A stretch of 64,000 bases of DNA from Portulaca oleracea. Its lineage: Eukaryota; Streptophyta; Magnoliopsida; Caryophyllales; Portulacaceae. A program made the translations under genes and the position numbers. The DNA is taken from NCBI GenBank assembly GCA_029582165.1, contig CM055870.1:3869332-3933331 (forward strand), given 5' to 3'. The notes under the pieces were generated by a model. That model did not search any database, was not told where the DNA came from, and saw nothing but the letters and a program-made list of their open reading frames with translations. Below are positions 40,974 to 53,869 of this stretch, one piece after another. How positions within the stretch are numbered: the stretch's first letter is position 1; each line of letters begins with the position of its first letter.

Positions 40974-43385
40974 ATGAAGTTATTGGTGGTGTTGTGGTTA
41001 ATCTTATTGATTGGCAATGTCACCGACTGTACTGACATCTTCGCTTTCTCTTCAGTTGTCAATGTGAAGAACACACAATGTTTGTACAAATATTTTCCAT
41101 CAATGGTCGACATGAATTATCAATTATCAATTTCTGGAAACTTCTCGATTGTCCCACGACAACAACAACAACATCAAACTTCTTTCTGGGACTTCATCTT
41201 AGGTCATACACCTCCTCCTCTTCGCCCTCCAATTATCAATTTTAACGTCACAATGGTAGCACTAAAACCTGGTCACCAGGTACTCAATTCCTTTCTATCT
41301 TAAATTAATTGTTATTTTTCGATTGTTATTTTAATATATGTGGTGGTAAAAGTAGTACAATTTTATGGGTGTGTAAAATTCTTTTACTGTGGATTCAGTG
41401 ATCGTGATTCCATAGATTGGTATTCGGTGATAGTGATTCTAACAGTTTTTTTTTTTTTTTAAAACTCGGGTAAAAGAAGTTTATAGAGGAATTTAGGAGA
41501 CCCTTCTCTCAAGACATCTTCCTAAATTATCATGAAACAAAACAAAAGAAAACTCAGAAGACGGGCTAAGACTCCAAACATCTACGTTTTGAGTGGAGTG
41601 CCCCTTGTTTGTTAACCAGTCTGCCGCCATATTGGCTTCCCTAAAAATATGTTTAACCGAAACATCCTCGAACATTTGTAAATACATCTAAATATCTCTA
41701 ATAGTCATATCAATCTGCCACGGCACTTTGAACGCGCCATTAATTGCCTGAACAAGAACCAGGTTATCACTCTCAATCTGAACTTTCTTGCAACCTGCTT
41801 GAAGGGCCTGCTCAACCCCTACTTTGAGAGCCAGAGCTTCCGCAAGTAAAATAGGTTACGAGTGGAGTTTGAAGGACCCAGCACGGAGGAGTCTACCCAA
41901 ATAGTCACGTATGATGAACCCAGCCGCTGCTCCATGTTGATTAACTGAGCCATCACAGTTGATTTTAACCCACCCGGGATTAGGACGATCCCAAGCAATA
42001 TGCATCCTGTTATGGGTACGAGAAGAAGTGGCCCACCGCTTTTGAAGAGAACAGGGAAAAATGTTGAAGGATCTTCTAGCTTGTCACTCCGCGTGATTCT
42101 TTTTAGCTCGGATAATAACTCTAATACTGTTGAAGATGGAATTGTTGTAGGTGCAGTCATTCCTCTCCTTCCAAATGCTCCATAGGAGGTAAGTGGCTCT
42201 TTTGAGCTCACTGAGGAAAAGTGTAGCGTGAAGATTTAACAGTTTAACTTTGCAGAAAACATGGGGTAACTATTAAAATTTTCAAAAATTTGAATTAGCG
42301 TTGAATGGAAACGTTTAGGGTTGATTAATTCAAATTGAATCTTTGGCATTTTTACAACTGACAATTATAGCTCATGAATACATCTATAAGTGTGCGTTGT
42401 AGTTATTCATACTCCTGATTCTTATTGTTTTTTTTTTTTTTTTATAGATATAATATGTGTATGATCTCTGATATCAAGAATATACCTAGTTTGACTAGCT
42501 GGACAATTCTTTTGTTATAGTATGGATATGCTTGAGGTTTTGAATGGTAAAACTTATAAATTAGACGATTGTGTTGTGAGATATTCTATAACTATCTTTT
42601 GATGACATGTTCAATATTGTTAGATGACAAGTCACACCTAATTAGGGTTATTCATAGTACAGTCCGGACCGAAAAATGGATTGGACCGAGGATTGGACTG
42701 AATGGACTGAGGAAAGTTCGGTCCAGTCCTCGGTCCAAGAAAGTTTGATGATCGGTCCTCGGTCTAGTCTATGGTCGGAACTGAAGGACTGAAGTTACTA
42801 AAATTAGAGGGTTTCTTTATGTATAGTCCCGGACCAAAGTTTTTTCGATCCTATCCTCGGTCCAGCTTAGTCCTCTAATTCAGGCCTCGGTCCATTTGGT
42901 CCAGTCTGGAACCGATGAACATCCCTACGCTGAATAATCTAAATTATTTAGATCAACATGAAACATTACATGACTTTAATGCAGGTAAAAATTCAAAAAG
43001 ATTTCATGAGTTTCACAGAAAATTTAAAGGGCACAACCGAAAAGAGTTTGATACATAGTTCCAAGGGTACATCCTCACATAAATTTGCATTTGTGATAAC
43101 TTCAAGCGGGTGGTACAAATTCTGCTTCCAAAATCAAGATTCATCCACAAAGCAGGTGGTTCATTTGGACATTGAGATCAAACTGAACACCACCTTGAAT
43201 TTGGATCATGGTGATAAGAAGATGACCACCAAAGATAAATCAACATCAACATCAAAATCAAAATCAGTGCATGATTGGACGCCCTCCACCTTTCGTGATA
43301 AAAAGCCAATGCCAAAACTCAACGATGATAAATTTCCTCTGCTCATAGACTCAACCGTCGCAAGGCCCGTAATATTTGAAATCAG
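40974..43385 (+). CDS. p24/GOLD-domain-like protein, gene A
   Basis: Exon 1 (40974-41279, 102 codons, donor CACCAG|GTACTC) starts MKLLVVLWLILLIGNVTDC, a signal peptide, and has a cysteine in NVKNTQCLYKY. Exon 2 (42985-43385, acceptor AATGCAG) has HKFAFVITSSGWYKFCFQNQ and VVHLDIEI. The paired cysteines, the K/HxF.F...G.Y.FCF motif and the following strand match the GOLD domain of p24 (beta type), membrane cargo receptors of the early secretory pathway. The coiled coil, transmembrane segment and tail of p24 are not seen; exon 2 ends in a Lys/Ser-rich stretch and a possible donor (ATCAG|GTACAC). It may be a secreted GOLD-like protein, lack its 3' exons, or be decaying. Intron 1 carries a LINE fragment and a hAT-type MITE. 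Intron boundaries are inferred. Confidence 0.5.
41449..42232 (-). mobile_element. LINE fragment with RNase H domain
   Basis: 5'-truncated L1-type plant LINE on the minus strand, ending in a poly(A) (plus-strand T run at about 41449). Translated pieces include LLWSIWKERND, WVKINCDGSVNQHGAAAGFI, KVQIESDNLVLVQAINGAF and HIFREANMAADWL, which are the tail of the reverse transcriptase ORF and the RNase H (RVT_3) domain with its Asp residues. Stop codons break the frame. Target-site duplication GATTCTAACAGTTT / GATTTAACAGTTT at the ends (one base deleted). Confidence 0.85.
42643..42927. mobile_element. hAT-type MITE rich in GGTCC
   Basis: Ends TAGGGTTATTCATAG and (reverse strand) TAGGGATGTTCATCGG are inverted repeats, and the inside is full of GGACC/GGTCC motifs that can fold. 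Flanking 8-mers CACCTAAT and CGCTGAAT match at 5 of 8 positions, an eroded duplication. It lies in intron 1 of p24-like gene A. Confidence 0.65.
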
Positions 43386-43441
43386 GTACACTTTCCAATA
43401 CCTTATCATAGAGCAAAAATAAGAGTTTCTTCATTTCTACT

Positions 43442-43782
43442 CAGAAAATTACTCGGAAGTACCCTAATTTTTGGTGAAATGTTTTCAGGTACCTTATCAA
43501 AACTCATTTTGGGTACCCTAATTTTTTGTGTTAGAAATTATTATGTGTTTTTTCGGTCATCAATTTGGTTAAGTGACCGAAATATCCTTATTCTTCTTTA
43601 AGGGTATTTCTTAAAAAATGGAAGAACAAGGATATTTCGGTCACTTAATAAAATTGATGGCCGAAAAAGCATCAAATAATTACTAACCCAAAAACTTAGG
43701 GTACCTCAAAATGAGTTTTGAAAAGTTGGGGTACCGAAAAATAGTTTCTCCAAATATTGGGGTACCTCCGAGTAATTTTTTG
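43442..43782. mobile_element. MULE-type MITE with 9-bp duplication
   Basis: 341 bp with long terminal inverted repeats starting CAGAAAATTACTCGG / CAAAAAATTACTCGG, repeated GGTACC motifs and a near-palindromic centre (CGGTCACTTAA / TTAAGTGACCG). A perfect 9-bp target-site duplication ATTTCTACT flanks it (43433-43441, 43783-43791). Confidence 0.85.
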
Positions 43783-43799
43783 ATTTCTACTTATTGTGA

Positions 43800-44640
43800 T
43801 GAAATTAATTACTATTAAATTTATTTTTCAATTTATTTTTCTAAAGTTTGAAGTTAACTTATCTTTGAAAGGTCAACTGGTATATGAATTTGGAGACAAA
43901 TAAATATAGTAAACCACTCAAAAAACTCTTAGAATCCATATACGAACCTTAATTGATTGCATATCATGAACTAAATATATGCTTTTTTTTCAAATTAAAG
44001 TGAAATAAAACAACAAATTAAATTGCAAGTTAAATAATCACCAACTGATAAAGAAGAATAGATTATATATTAACAAGAAACAAGTAGCTAAGTTAATATG
44101 TCCAGTGTAATTACACCAGATTATGGGCAGGGGATTTTCCTCAGCCTGTGGTGCATTGTGTGCGAAGAAACCTATCTTATTGTAACGAGTTTTCCCTTTA
44201 TTAAAAAAAAAACTACAATAATATATAATTATTTTTATATTTATTTTTAGTCTTTCTCTTTTGTATTTGTAGTCAAACATTCGATTTTTCAATTAAAACT
44301 TTATTTAATCCTACATATTCTTTACTTTTACACTATTGATGCTCCTTTCTTGTTTTTTTCATGTTACTTTGCAATCATGAGTTAGTTACATACTTTTAAT
44401 ATATATATATATATATATAATTTTTTATATTGTAATAATATCTTTAAACTCAACTTTTTTAATTTCCATAAAGTAGGAGGTAACAAATGATTTTTAACTT
44501 TTGGATCAATTGGAACTTACGGTCTCTCATAGGTAAAATTGCTACACAAATATTCCTCCATTGCAAAGTATTAATTTTGATTTTTTTGTTTTGTATTGGT
44601 ATCAATGACAATGCAAATCAGTTATATATCTAAAAAGAAA
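43800..44640. other. Spacer between p24-like genes A and B
   Basis: Very AT-rich, with a (TA)n run near 44400-44420. No gene found. Confidence 0.45.
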
Positions 44641-44645
44641 AACAA

Positions 44646-46028
44646 TTGTACATATATGTTTTGGAGCTAGTTCCCCCCCCCCCCTCGGCATATATATTTT
44701 CTTCCCTAACCAAGTTGTTGTTATTCTTCATCTTTCGAATTGGGCATGTTAGGGACACTTCTCCTCCATGCCGTCTGTCTACAACTGTGAAGGTGAAGAA
44801 CACAAAATGCTTACACAAACATATACGCTCTTCAGGTTACCATGTTTCTGTAAACTTCTCCATTGCCTATCATGAACTTCCACTTATAAGGGGCATCTTC
44901 ATCGAAAGGCATCCTGATCATCGTCCAATTATTGATTTCACTGTTAGCAAGGTATGTAATTATTAGTCCTTCATCATTTGTTGCTACTCGATTATCAGTT
45001 AACAATTAACAATAGCTCTCAATGTGGATGCTGTTGGTATTGCAATTAGGGAGCTTAGACACAAATTTTGTTATATGCATCTCGACGTACATAAGAGAGT
45101 TTGTTTTCAACATAATTTCTATAGTTGATTAAAAGAGCGATTTGATAAAATACTAGAAAGTTTTTTCGTGGGGGCAAATTCTTTAAGGGAATTGTTCGTG
45201 AGTGGGAAAGTGTTTGGTTGAAGAAATGTTTGAAATGTCAAAACTATCATTATATAATACTTGTTTGAGTTTGTTATATTCAACTTTTTTTTTTTTTTTT
45301 GGAAGTTCCACTCTTTTGATTCCACATTTTTTTCCAAAGCTTCATTGTAAATCCTATGTAGAATGTTTTGCATTGACAAATGACAACCAAACATAGGAAA
45401 GAATGTTAATTTGGAGAAGTTGATGGATTTTTTCATGAAAAAATGTGCTACCAAACACACTCTAAATGATCATGGGCTATTAATTAGGGTTTAGGGCTGT
45501 GCGTTTGGTAGAATCTCCTAGGAGAATTTACTATACCCTATGTGTTTGTGTGTCAAATAATTAATGCACTTCACGTAATCTTTTTCCCCCTTTCATTAAG
45601 CGCGCATAACCAGTTCAAAATACAGAAGCTTCACTTAACTTTGAAAAGTTAATCAATTTACCAGAGAAGTTTACTAACAAAATGCTCCCTAATATAATTT
45701 ATGAGATGAAATATTAATGCAGGTAACCTATAAGGAGGATGTCATACACATAGCAAAGGGTAGAGCTGAAGATAAGTTCGAATTTGTGACAAGTTCATGG
45801 GAATGGTACAAATTTTGTTTCAAGAATCCAAATTCATCCACAGAGGAGGTGGTAATTAATTTCGATATTGAGTCCATACCAAGTGCATACATAGGTAAAT
45901 TCGTCTCGAAGAAACCTAATCCTGAGGTTCCAACCTGCATCGTGACATTGGACATGAATAAAATATGGTGGGAGAAAGAATCATCGAAATATGATCCCAA
46001 GGATATGAAGGACCATGTAATCATATAA
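44646..46028 (+). CDS. p24/GOLD-domain-like protein, gene B
   Basis: Exon 1 ends at 44951 (AGCAAG|GTATGT, phase 0) and exon 2 runs from 45723 (AATGCAG|GTAACC) to a TAA at 46028. The hydrophobic start (KLLLFFIF) leads into CRLSTTVKVKNTKCLHKH; exon 2 has RAEDKFEFVTSSWEWYKFCF and EEVVINFDIE, a good GOLD-domain match. The true ATG is uncertain: the upstream frame runs through a C homopolymer, and 44646 is simply the first ATG. The coiled coil and membrane segment of p24 are again absent; the end PTCIVTLDMNKIWWEKESSK is shared with the inverted copy at 59.0 kb. A possible donor (CAT|GTAATC) before the stop leaves room for another exon. Confidence 0.5.
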
Positions 46029-46029
46029 T

Positions 46030-47255
46030 ATAATATCTTTTCTATATATTTATAAAAGTGATTAAGTTACTTAACATTTGCACCATTGTCTTTTTTGTTA
46101 TACTATTCATTGTATTTATCTATTTTGACTCAAGATGATTAATAATCATTTTGAATTGTCTATATTTCACAATTTTATAACTTTTATTAATATTTTCCAT
46201 AATAATTATATATATATATATATCAACTATAAAAGTATAATACTTATTAGCTAGACCAAAAAATATAAATAATAGTCTAATTTTATCAATCATAGTGGAA
46301 AATACACATTTTATATATAGTTTTATATTTATGAAAAAATATAAAAATATAATTATTTATATATAAGTTGTAATAACCTTCAAAGTAATGAAAAATACCT
46401 TTATAATGATTTAAATATATTTATATTTAACATTATGAGTGATTTAAGTAAAATATTGCAAGATGGCTATTAATCATCTTGCATCGAGATATTTATCGTT
46501 TAGCTTTTATTAATTAGCCATATGCTTAATTAGTATATATCTTGCATTCTGTTCTCATTTTATGTGATTTGTTACATTGTATTTTTACTCACTTTGTATG
46601 ACAATATATTACTTTTAATCTTTAGGCCTCGTTCTTTTCGGATATTGCTTATATAAATTTAACTTAACTTACTAATTTTATTTACTTGTTTTCAAACTAC
46701 CGTACATACCTTACATAATACATATTTTAAAATTCATATATTTAGCAAGTGATGTGACTGATGTGATATTACTTACTTTTATCCGATCCACACTACCTAT
46801 TTAAAAACTACCTATTTAAAAATTCATCAATTTAATAACTGATATGACCGATATGACTTATCTTATTAAGTTACACAATCTTACTAACTCACCTACTTTA
46901 TTTATCTCACTTTACTTTAAAGTATTTAATAGAGCCTTAAGCTCGTTTGATACGAGGGAATAGATGGTTGGGAAAGAGAATAGAAGGACTGAGATTACAA
47001 TTCCATGTGTTGTTTTATGGTAATTGAAAAAAAGGAAAATGGGAATGGAAATAGAAGGGTCCAACTCCCAACAATCTATTATCAGTGGAAGTGGTCGTAA
47101 TTCATACTAAAAATTCATAAGTAATGTTAAATGCCAATATTATCTTCATTCTTGTGAAATTTACCAATACTACTATTATGTTTGTCTTAGCTTTCATTAT
47201 GTTTATGTTTGTGTGACAAAGATGCTCCCTTATAACAACTACTATATGTTAGCAA
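46030..47255. other. AT-rich spacer with transposon scraps
   Basis: A GGCCTCGTTC motif near 46626 and a TAAGCTCGTTTGATACGAGG stretch near 46938 resemble ends of small DNA transposons. At 47165-47225 there is a third trace of MLP 3' UTR-like sequence (TATGTTTGTCTTAGCTTTCA), also found at 37735 and 39540. Confidence 0.4.
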
Positions 47256-47267
47256 AATCTTTAACTG

Positions 47268-47907
47268 TAGAGATGGCAATGGGCTGGGGAATCCCCAAAC
47301 CCACTGGGGCCCCGCCCCACTCTTGGGAAAAATCCCCAGGGGATGGGGATGGAGACGATTTTTCAAAATCCGCTGAGGGACGGAGTGGGGATGGGGACAA
47401 AATTTTCCCCATCCCCGTTCCCATTTTCCCCGCCGGGGAAAATTCCCCGTCCCCATCCCCAAATCCCCGTCCCCGAAAATTTTAAAATTACCAAATAAAC
47501 TTTATTCTAATTTAATGTATTATTGTTTGATTTTAAAATTACCAAATAACCTTTATTCAAATTTTTATAATTACCAAATTACCAAACTTGCGGAGGATGT
47601 ATTATTGTATTTTTTCTCGAATAACACTTGTTGATGTATTATTGTTTGATTTTGATGTATTATTACTTGAGCAAGTCAAATATGTTGTATTTTGAACATG
47701 TTAAAAACCGGGTCCGATTAAAATTTGGTTAGATTTTGGATAGCTTTAAAAAATCCCCATTGGAAATGGAGAATCCGCGGGGATGGGGATGAGGCAAGAA
47801 TCATTCCCCAAAGTGGGGATGGAGACGGGGATGGGGACGAGTTTTGGGAGCGGGGATGGTGACGAGGATATACTCATTGTCCCCAATCCGCCCCGTTGTC
47901 ATCCCTA
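47268..47907. mobile_element. Non-autonomous hAT element, copy 1
   Basis: 640 bp, ends TAGAGATGGCAATGGG and, inverted, TAGGGATGACAACGGGG. GGGGATGGGGA-rich ends surround an AT-rich centre; no transposase. Flanking 8-mers CTTTAACT and CTTTAACC support the 8-bp duplication of hAT elements. ORFs in it are by-products of the GGGGAT repeats. An inverted relative sits at 59444-59993. Confidence 0.85.
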
Positions 47908-48905
47908 CTTTAACCGGACATCATAATTTCAACAAGAAACTTGCTAGTGGCAAAAGCTGGTGACAATTATAATTGGACCACTCAATTATAATAATTGTAA
48001 GTAAAACCTTGTATCATCCTTCCTTGTTAAGTCATGAGAGAGAGAGAGAGAGAAAGAGGGTGGAGAGAGAAAGTGGGGAGGGAGGCTGGAGGCGCAATCC
48101 ACCAACAATTTTCATAGGAAATCTTCCAAAAGAGTTGGATAAGTTTGGGCTTGGTGGTATCTTCAAGAACTATGCAACTATCAAGTCTGCCTCCTTAATC
48201 ATCAAGAGGTGGAGAGCTAATTCTAATTTTGGGTTCATAGAAGTAGCAATGAGTCATGAAGCTATGAGATGCATCCTCACCTTTCCTTCGATTCAAGAGA
48301 TGAAAGAAGCTTTAGCCAATCCTATATATGGAGCTGAGTGATTGGTTTTCCGATATCAAACCTTGGTCAGTTTATGAGTCTTCAGATTCAAGGAGAGTTT
48401 GGGTTGATATGATTGGAGTCCCTCCTCACGGCTGGGTTTGGGAGAAATTTGAAAGATGTGCTCAGCCATGGGGCAAACTGTTGTCACTAGCCAGATGTAT
48501 ATCGTCGACTAATCAGTTCGAAACAATGAGAGCTTTGGTTCAGACAGACATTTTCAAGAGAATTGATGGCGAGGTGATTTTAGACATACAAGACTGTGCA
48601 TTCAGAGTTTTCATCAGGGAGGTTAGCTGCCATCTGATCCCTCATACTTTGATTCGAGAGTGCGATTTTGGTAGTGATGATGTGGTTGATTCAAGTGATA
48701 GTGAGGAAAGACAAAATGAGGATGTTCTAGAGTGCCATGGTAGTAACCTAAATGTTCCAGACTCTCCTTTAGCTGATGCAAATCCAAAGCCTCGAATTAG
48801 AAATGAAGGAAGTCAGAGAGATAGGTCGTTATCTTTGACGGCTCAGCAAACGATAAGTGAATGTATCGAGGAGTGTTCGGTTGTAGATTTCGGGGTAAAA
48901 AGTAG

Positions 48906-50248
48906 GGTTGTCGTACCCCAGGGATGGTGTGTCAGGTTATAGGAAATTGGTTTGATTTAGGTTTCAAATATGCGGAAAACAGTAAATAAGAATTAAACTA
49001 AACTAATCAGGAAATAGAAAGCAATAAAAACTAAGGAAAACATGAACTCAAAGATGAACTAAACCTACTCTAACAAAAATTCAATTTTCTAACTAAGAAA
49101 GCAATTAAAAGTAACTAAGAACGATGAATGTAAAAACTGAATTAATTACTGAAATTAAGGAAGAGAAATTATACCTAGAATGCACTGTACTAATCTTGAA
49201 TCCTGAAATCTTGAATCTTGAATCTTGAATCTTAAATCTTGAATCACGAATCTTCCCCCGAACAAACAAGGAAAAACGTGATTTGGATTCCTAAGACTGC
49301 TCAAATCTTAACCTGAAGGGAGAATTTGAAGAACCTTAATCCTCATCTTCACTAAAAAATCGGATTTTTGGTGTGGACTATACTAAGGGAAAACAAAAGA
49401 CAAGAATCGAAAGAGAAAACAAGAACAAGAACTTGAAGAATGAATTACTTGCATTAATCTAGAAAAGTTGAATTACAATCGAAGGATAAAGAAAACTAAG
49501 AAAATTCATATTGAAGCCTAAGTAAAACTATGCTAAAAACTAATGCTACTAACTAATGATAAAATTAAGATGCCAGATTAAGTTCTCTAAGTGTCCTTAT
49601 AAAGAAAATAATAGGAAAGGAAAATAATAAAAACTCCCCCAAAAACCCTAGCAGCCGCCGCACACTTTTACTTTCCGAAACTGGTGACTGTCGCAGGCGT
49701 GGCCCGTCTCTGCCCCATCATCCGTCAATCCTCGCTTCAGATCGTCGCGGGTGCGACAGTTTCTCGGAAAGTTGTCAATCGTCATCGCGGGTGTTACAGG
49801 GAACGTCACGGGCGAGACACTCTTCTGGTCATACGGAATTTCTTCGTTGATTAATCTCACCATCGTCACAGATGTGACCGATTGCGTCTCAGGTGCGACC
49901 CCTTTCTGCTCGGCCGTCGCGGGTGCGAAACACACGGTAGCGGGCGCGGGGCTCTTCGGAATCTGGAGCTTCTTTGTTTGTTGGCTTTCGCGGGCGCGAA
50001 GCTTGTGTTACGGGCGCGACGTTGTCCTGCCCAGCATGTAGTGGGCGCAAACCTAGTGTAGCAGGCGCGACCTTGCTGGATTTTGGGTTGTTTTCTGCCT
50101 TTTTGCTCGGTTTTCCTTCTAACTCCTTATTATCCTACTAAAATACATAATCATCATAACCAATATATAATTAAGGGGCTAAAACAAGCAAAATACTTTA
50201 TAAATGACAACAAATTCGGCTCGAAACGAGACCGAACAAGGAGCGTAG
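48906..50248. mobile_element. 1.3-kb insertion in LINE ORF1, class unclear
   Basis: 1343 bp lies between AGTAG and CGTAG, a 4-5 bp target duplication. It begins GGTTGTCGTACCCCAGGGAT and ends near GACCGAACAAGGAGC. It has GCGGGCGCGA-type repeats (about 49680-50080), a short TCTTGAATCTTGAATC tandem repeat near 49195, and no transposon protein. A TGTCGTACC start within it would fit an LTR, but the ends do not settle the class. Confidence 0.75.
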
Positions 50249-50526
50249 AAATATTAATGATAAGACTGAGGCTCCGGAAACTGCGTTATTAAAAGCCTTA
50301 GGGGTTCTCATTCATGATGAGGGAAAGACTGGGCTTGAAGCAACTGAAGAGCCTGAGGATGCAATCAATTTGTCTTTGACCTTTGTTCCCCTTACCAATG
50401 ATTAACAGTTAGTTAATATGACTACTGCTTTGGGAAGGGATGCCGCTATGGGAGTTGAAAAATCTGTTGAGGTTTTGAATGATTCCAATCATCACCAGGA
50501 ACCAGAATCGTCTAATCATGTTGTTC

Positions 50527-53500
50527 TGTAACACCCCCAGGTTATAATCACTAGATTAAATTTTAAACATAACTTAACCCAGTGATTAGTGCAGCGGATT
50601 AAACAACCTAAGAGAGTTACCGCCGTTCACTAACTTGAACCAAGCTAACAATACAAACCCAAGGAAATAAACAAGAACCATATTACACTTACAATTCGAA
50701 TTTAGATGGGTTCCACAAACACCTACATGAACCAAAACACTTATGGTTCAACAAAAGCAGCATTCAACCATCAATACTACAACTCCCAAAGAGTTTCCAA
50801 GCATAATACACAAGAAAATCATGAACTCAGACTCCAAAAGTACCATTCACCATAACTTGTTTACATACAACTCCAACTTAACTTGTTCCCAAAAAGAAAC
50901 ACAAAGGAGCTATTACCTCCAAGAAGATCACCTTTTATGCTTCCGAAGGTGGCTTAACCGATTTTTCCCGGGAAGACTTTCTTTGCGATGGACCACCTAA
51001 AACAAAACATAAAAACTTTGCAAATGAGATAATCTCAATACGCATACCCCTATACAGTCAAGGAGTTTGTAATTCGTTTTAGTTCGCGCATTTCAATTGA
51101 TTTTGCAAACATTAAAAACAATAATAAACTTAACAATAACCAATAATGAACAACAATAAACAAGCTTGCCATATTATTATCTTTCATGGTCCCCTGCATT
51201 GCGATTATCGGTCAAAACCTCCGTATGCGCATACCCGGACCGATCGGGAGATCCGGATGGGTTGACACTAGGTCAAATATTTACTATGGAATGCTCAAAG
51301 GCACGAATAACAATGGGTCGGGGCCATAATTAAGCGATAAAATAAGTAATCTTAACCATTCTCAATATCATTACAGTTCTTTAATAAACTTAATTAAAAA
51401 GAGTTTTAATAAGGGTACAGGCAATATGCGTACCTTGAACTGGACCGATTAAAGAATCACTAGCACTTGAACAGACTTGAACAGGTAGCGGCAACGACCC
51501 CTTGGAGTTAACTTGAGATAAGAATAAAAAGATGATTTAGGTTGAGTTCCTAGAAGCAGAGATTTCCTTGAATAAAACAATAAAGCAAGCACTCAATGAA
51601 TTTGGAAGAATTCGGGAATTTTCTTGACACTTGGAAGGCATAACTTTGCCTCTATTTCTTTGAAAAATCTTGCAAGAGAACTCTTTGGATAACTCGAACT
51701 AAGTCCTACAACTTCTAGTAAAGAGTTCAATCCACAAACACTTGCTAAAGGGAGGAATTTATCGATAGAGCAAGGTTGTTTTGTTAACTAAATATAGACA
51801 AGAAGGACATTTTGGAAAGCTATAACTCAAGCTCTAGTTATCGGTTGGATGCGAACAACCACTCTATAGAAAGCTTGCATCGGAAACTATAACTCTTATG
51901 TTGATCAAAACCTCATATAAGTCTTAGAAGAGGTCTTAAAAGTATCTAGAGTAAGCTATGGTCACCATTGTTTCTGGGCAGTATTTAATTGCATCGCTAC
52001 AAAGAATGAGTCATAACTTCCTTTCCCGGAATCCAATGAATGCACAAGACCCCAATTCGGAAAGCTCGTGGCACATACAACAACCTTTGTTTTAATCACA
52101 ATTTGATTTGAACAAGGGAAAAGGTCGGATTTTGGCCATGAATACAGAACATTCAAAATAAAATTCTGGGTAATTCCAGATTACTGTCTCATAGTCGGGG
52201 GCTCATAAATATCACTCCCGACATCGTATAGCTACGCAATTTACCTTTCTGGAAAGGTCAACGAATCATCTAAATCTTTCATGTTGAACACTCAACCCAA
52301 AAATGTCTCTAAAAAAATGAAAAACATGAGTTTCCAGACTGCCTCCAAAAATCGTATTAAGACATGAGGTTTTACGGTTTTGGCCATAACTTTTGCTATA
52401 CTTAACAGAATTCTACGATTCAAAAACCAGGGGTTAACTAACATCTTAAGCTACCCATTCATGTCATAAAATAGGCTAAATTCACACTCCACATTCCCTG
52501 AAATTTCCAGAATCAAACACAATTAAAAAGAAACCCTCATTCTAAGCTTTGCTATATACATGCAAGGTAAAATCTTATTATTCCTCAAGCTCCTAAAGAA
52601 ATTCTTCCCAAATTTAACATCACCATCCATAAAATTCCTTTCCTTGCCATCCAATTCCCATTCTAGGCCCATGCATTCACCAATTTGTACAAATTAACAC
52701 TCTCATAACTAAACTTCTAACATTTATCCACTCATGAGTCCCCTTAACTGTCTTTACTTGTATCCAATAAACATGCAAGCACGATTGAATCTCAAAATTA
52801 CAAAAAAAAAACAACATGCATCCTCAAATATTCACAATTAAACATAATTCTAAAGTTTCTTACTTGATTCACATTAATCTCCACCCTCTTTACTTACTAA
52901 TTATCAAAAGAAACCCTAAAAACACCATACTCCCTTGATAATGTCTCAAAAGACTAATTAAACAGTAAAATTTATACCCAAATAACATTCACCCATTTAA
53001 ACTTGATTTGAGAGAGAAGGGTTTAGAGATTACCTTCAATTGGAGAAGAAGGGGAACAATAGAGAGGGAGAGTGAGGCGGCCGACGGTCGGCCACCGCTG
53101 CGGCCATCGCCGGTGACTGGCGTCGGCGGTCGACTCCGGCAGAGAGGAGAGGGTGGCGAGGCAGGGGGAACGAAGGACAGGGCCACGCACAGCAAAGAAG
53201 CAGTGAGGAGTTGAGAGTTTAGAAAAAGAATCTGACTTTTAAATTTGGAAAAGAGAGTTGTAATGTTATAATATCTCCTACCTAATTAACTAAGCCCTTG
53301 CCTCTCCAAATATATACTGGGCCCTCAAGGGGAGAAAGGAAGGAGAAAAATGATCCAAGCCCAACACTCCCTAATTCGTTATTTGAAATCCGGTACTACT
53401 AAATTGGGTTCTCGAATAAAATCTACAAAACTAACTCATGAGAAATTTTTACTAATAAAATGTCATGAATACTTTAATCCTCCGATATAAAAGAAAAACT

Positions 53501-53741
53501 CGAACGAGAATTTTTAGACAAAAAGGTCTGAATACTACAATTTACTAGGAATGATCGGTAATACTATTTAAGAGACATTGATTACAAAATTTTGTAATGA
53601 AAAGTCGGTGGTCGTTACGCTGTTCAAGCCCTGCAAAACACCACACAATTAGAAGAATTGAAATGCGCGACTTTGGTTAATTACTCGATTAATTAGCTTA
53701 ACTAAACAGTATTAGGGTCTAATTAACACTGGGTTATTACA
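50527..53741. mobile_element. Probable solo LTR, 3.2 kb
   Basis: 3215 bp starting TGTAACACCCCCAGG and ending GGGTTATTACA, so TG...CA ends with short inverted repeats (TGTAAYA). A perfect 5-bp target duplication TGTTC flanks it (50522-50526, 53742-53746). No gag or pol sequence is seen, so a long solo LTR of a Ty3/gypsy-type element is likeliest; a large non-coding LTR element is the alternative. A GC-rich patch at 53080-53200 stands out from the AT-rich rest. Confidence 0.8.
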
Positions 53742-53869
53742 TGTTCTTCCCATTTCTCAGAATTCAGATGGTGATCGTTCGATCTCATCTGATTGTGACT
53801 CAGTTGTGAATGCTAGAGCATTCATTATAGAAAAACAATCAGGTTTGGTGAAGAAAATGGGTTTATGAG

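Larger units (their letters stand above)
48030..53866 (+). pseudogene. LINE ORF1, RRM-type, interrupted
   Basis: Three pieces: 48030-48905, 50249-50526 and 53747-53866. The N-terminal part is an RRM (TIFIGNLPKELDKF...NFGFIEV); the next part has RRVWVDMIGVPPHGWVWEKF, typical of plant L1 ORF1 and DUF4283 proteins that bind the LINE RNA. One frameshift lies near 48320 and one stop (TAA, probably from CAA) at about 50402. When each insertion and one copy of its target duplication are mentally removed, the frame continues in phase across both sites. Confidence 0.85.

Noticed and set aside
47187..47485. Pro/Gly-rich ORFs on both strands
   Set aside because: They come from the GGGGATGGGGA ends of a hAT element.
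52989..53214. GC-rich ORFs on both strands within the 3.2-kb insertion
   Set aside because: Short, overlapping, no domain; they follow from a GC-rich patch.
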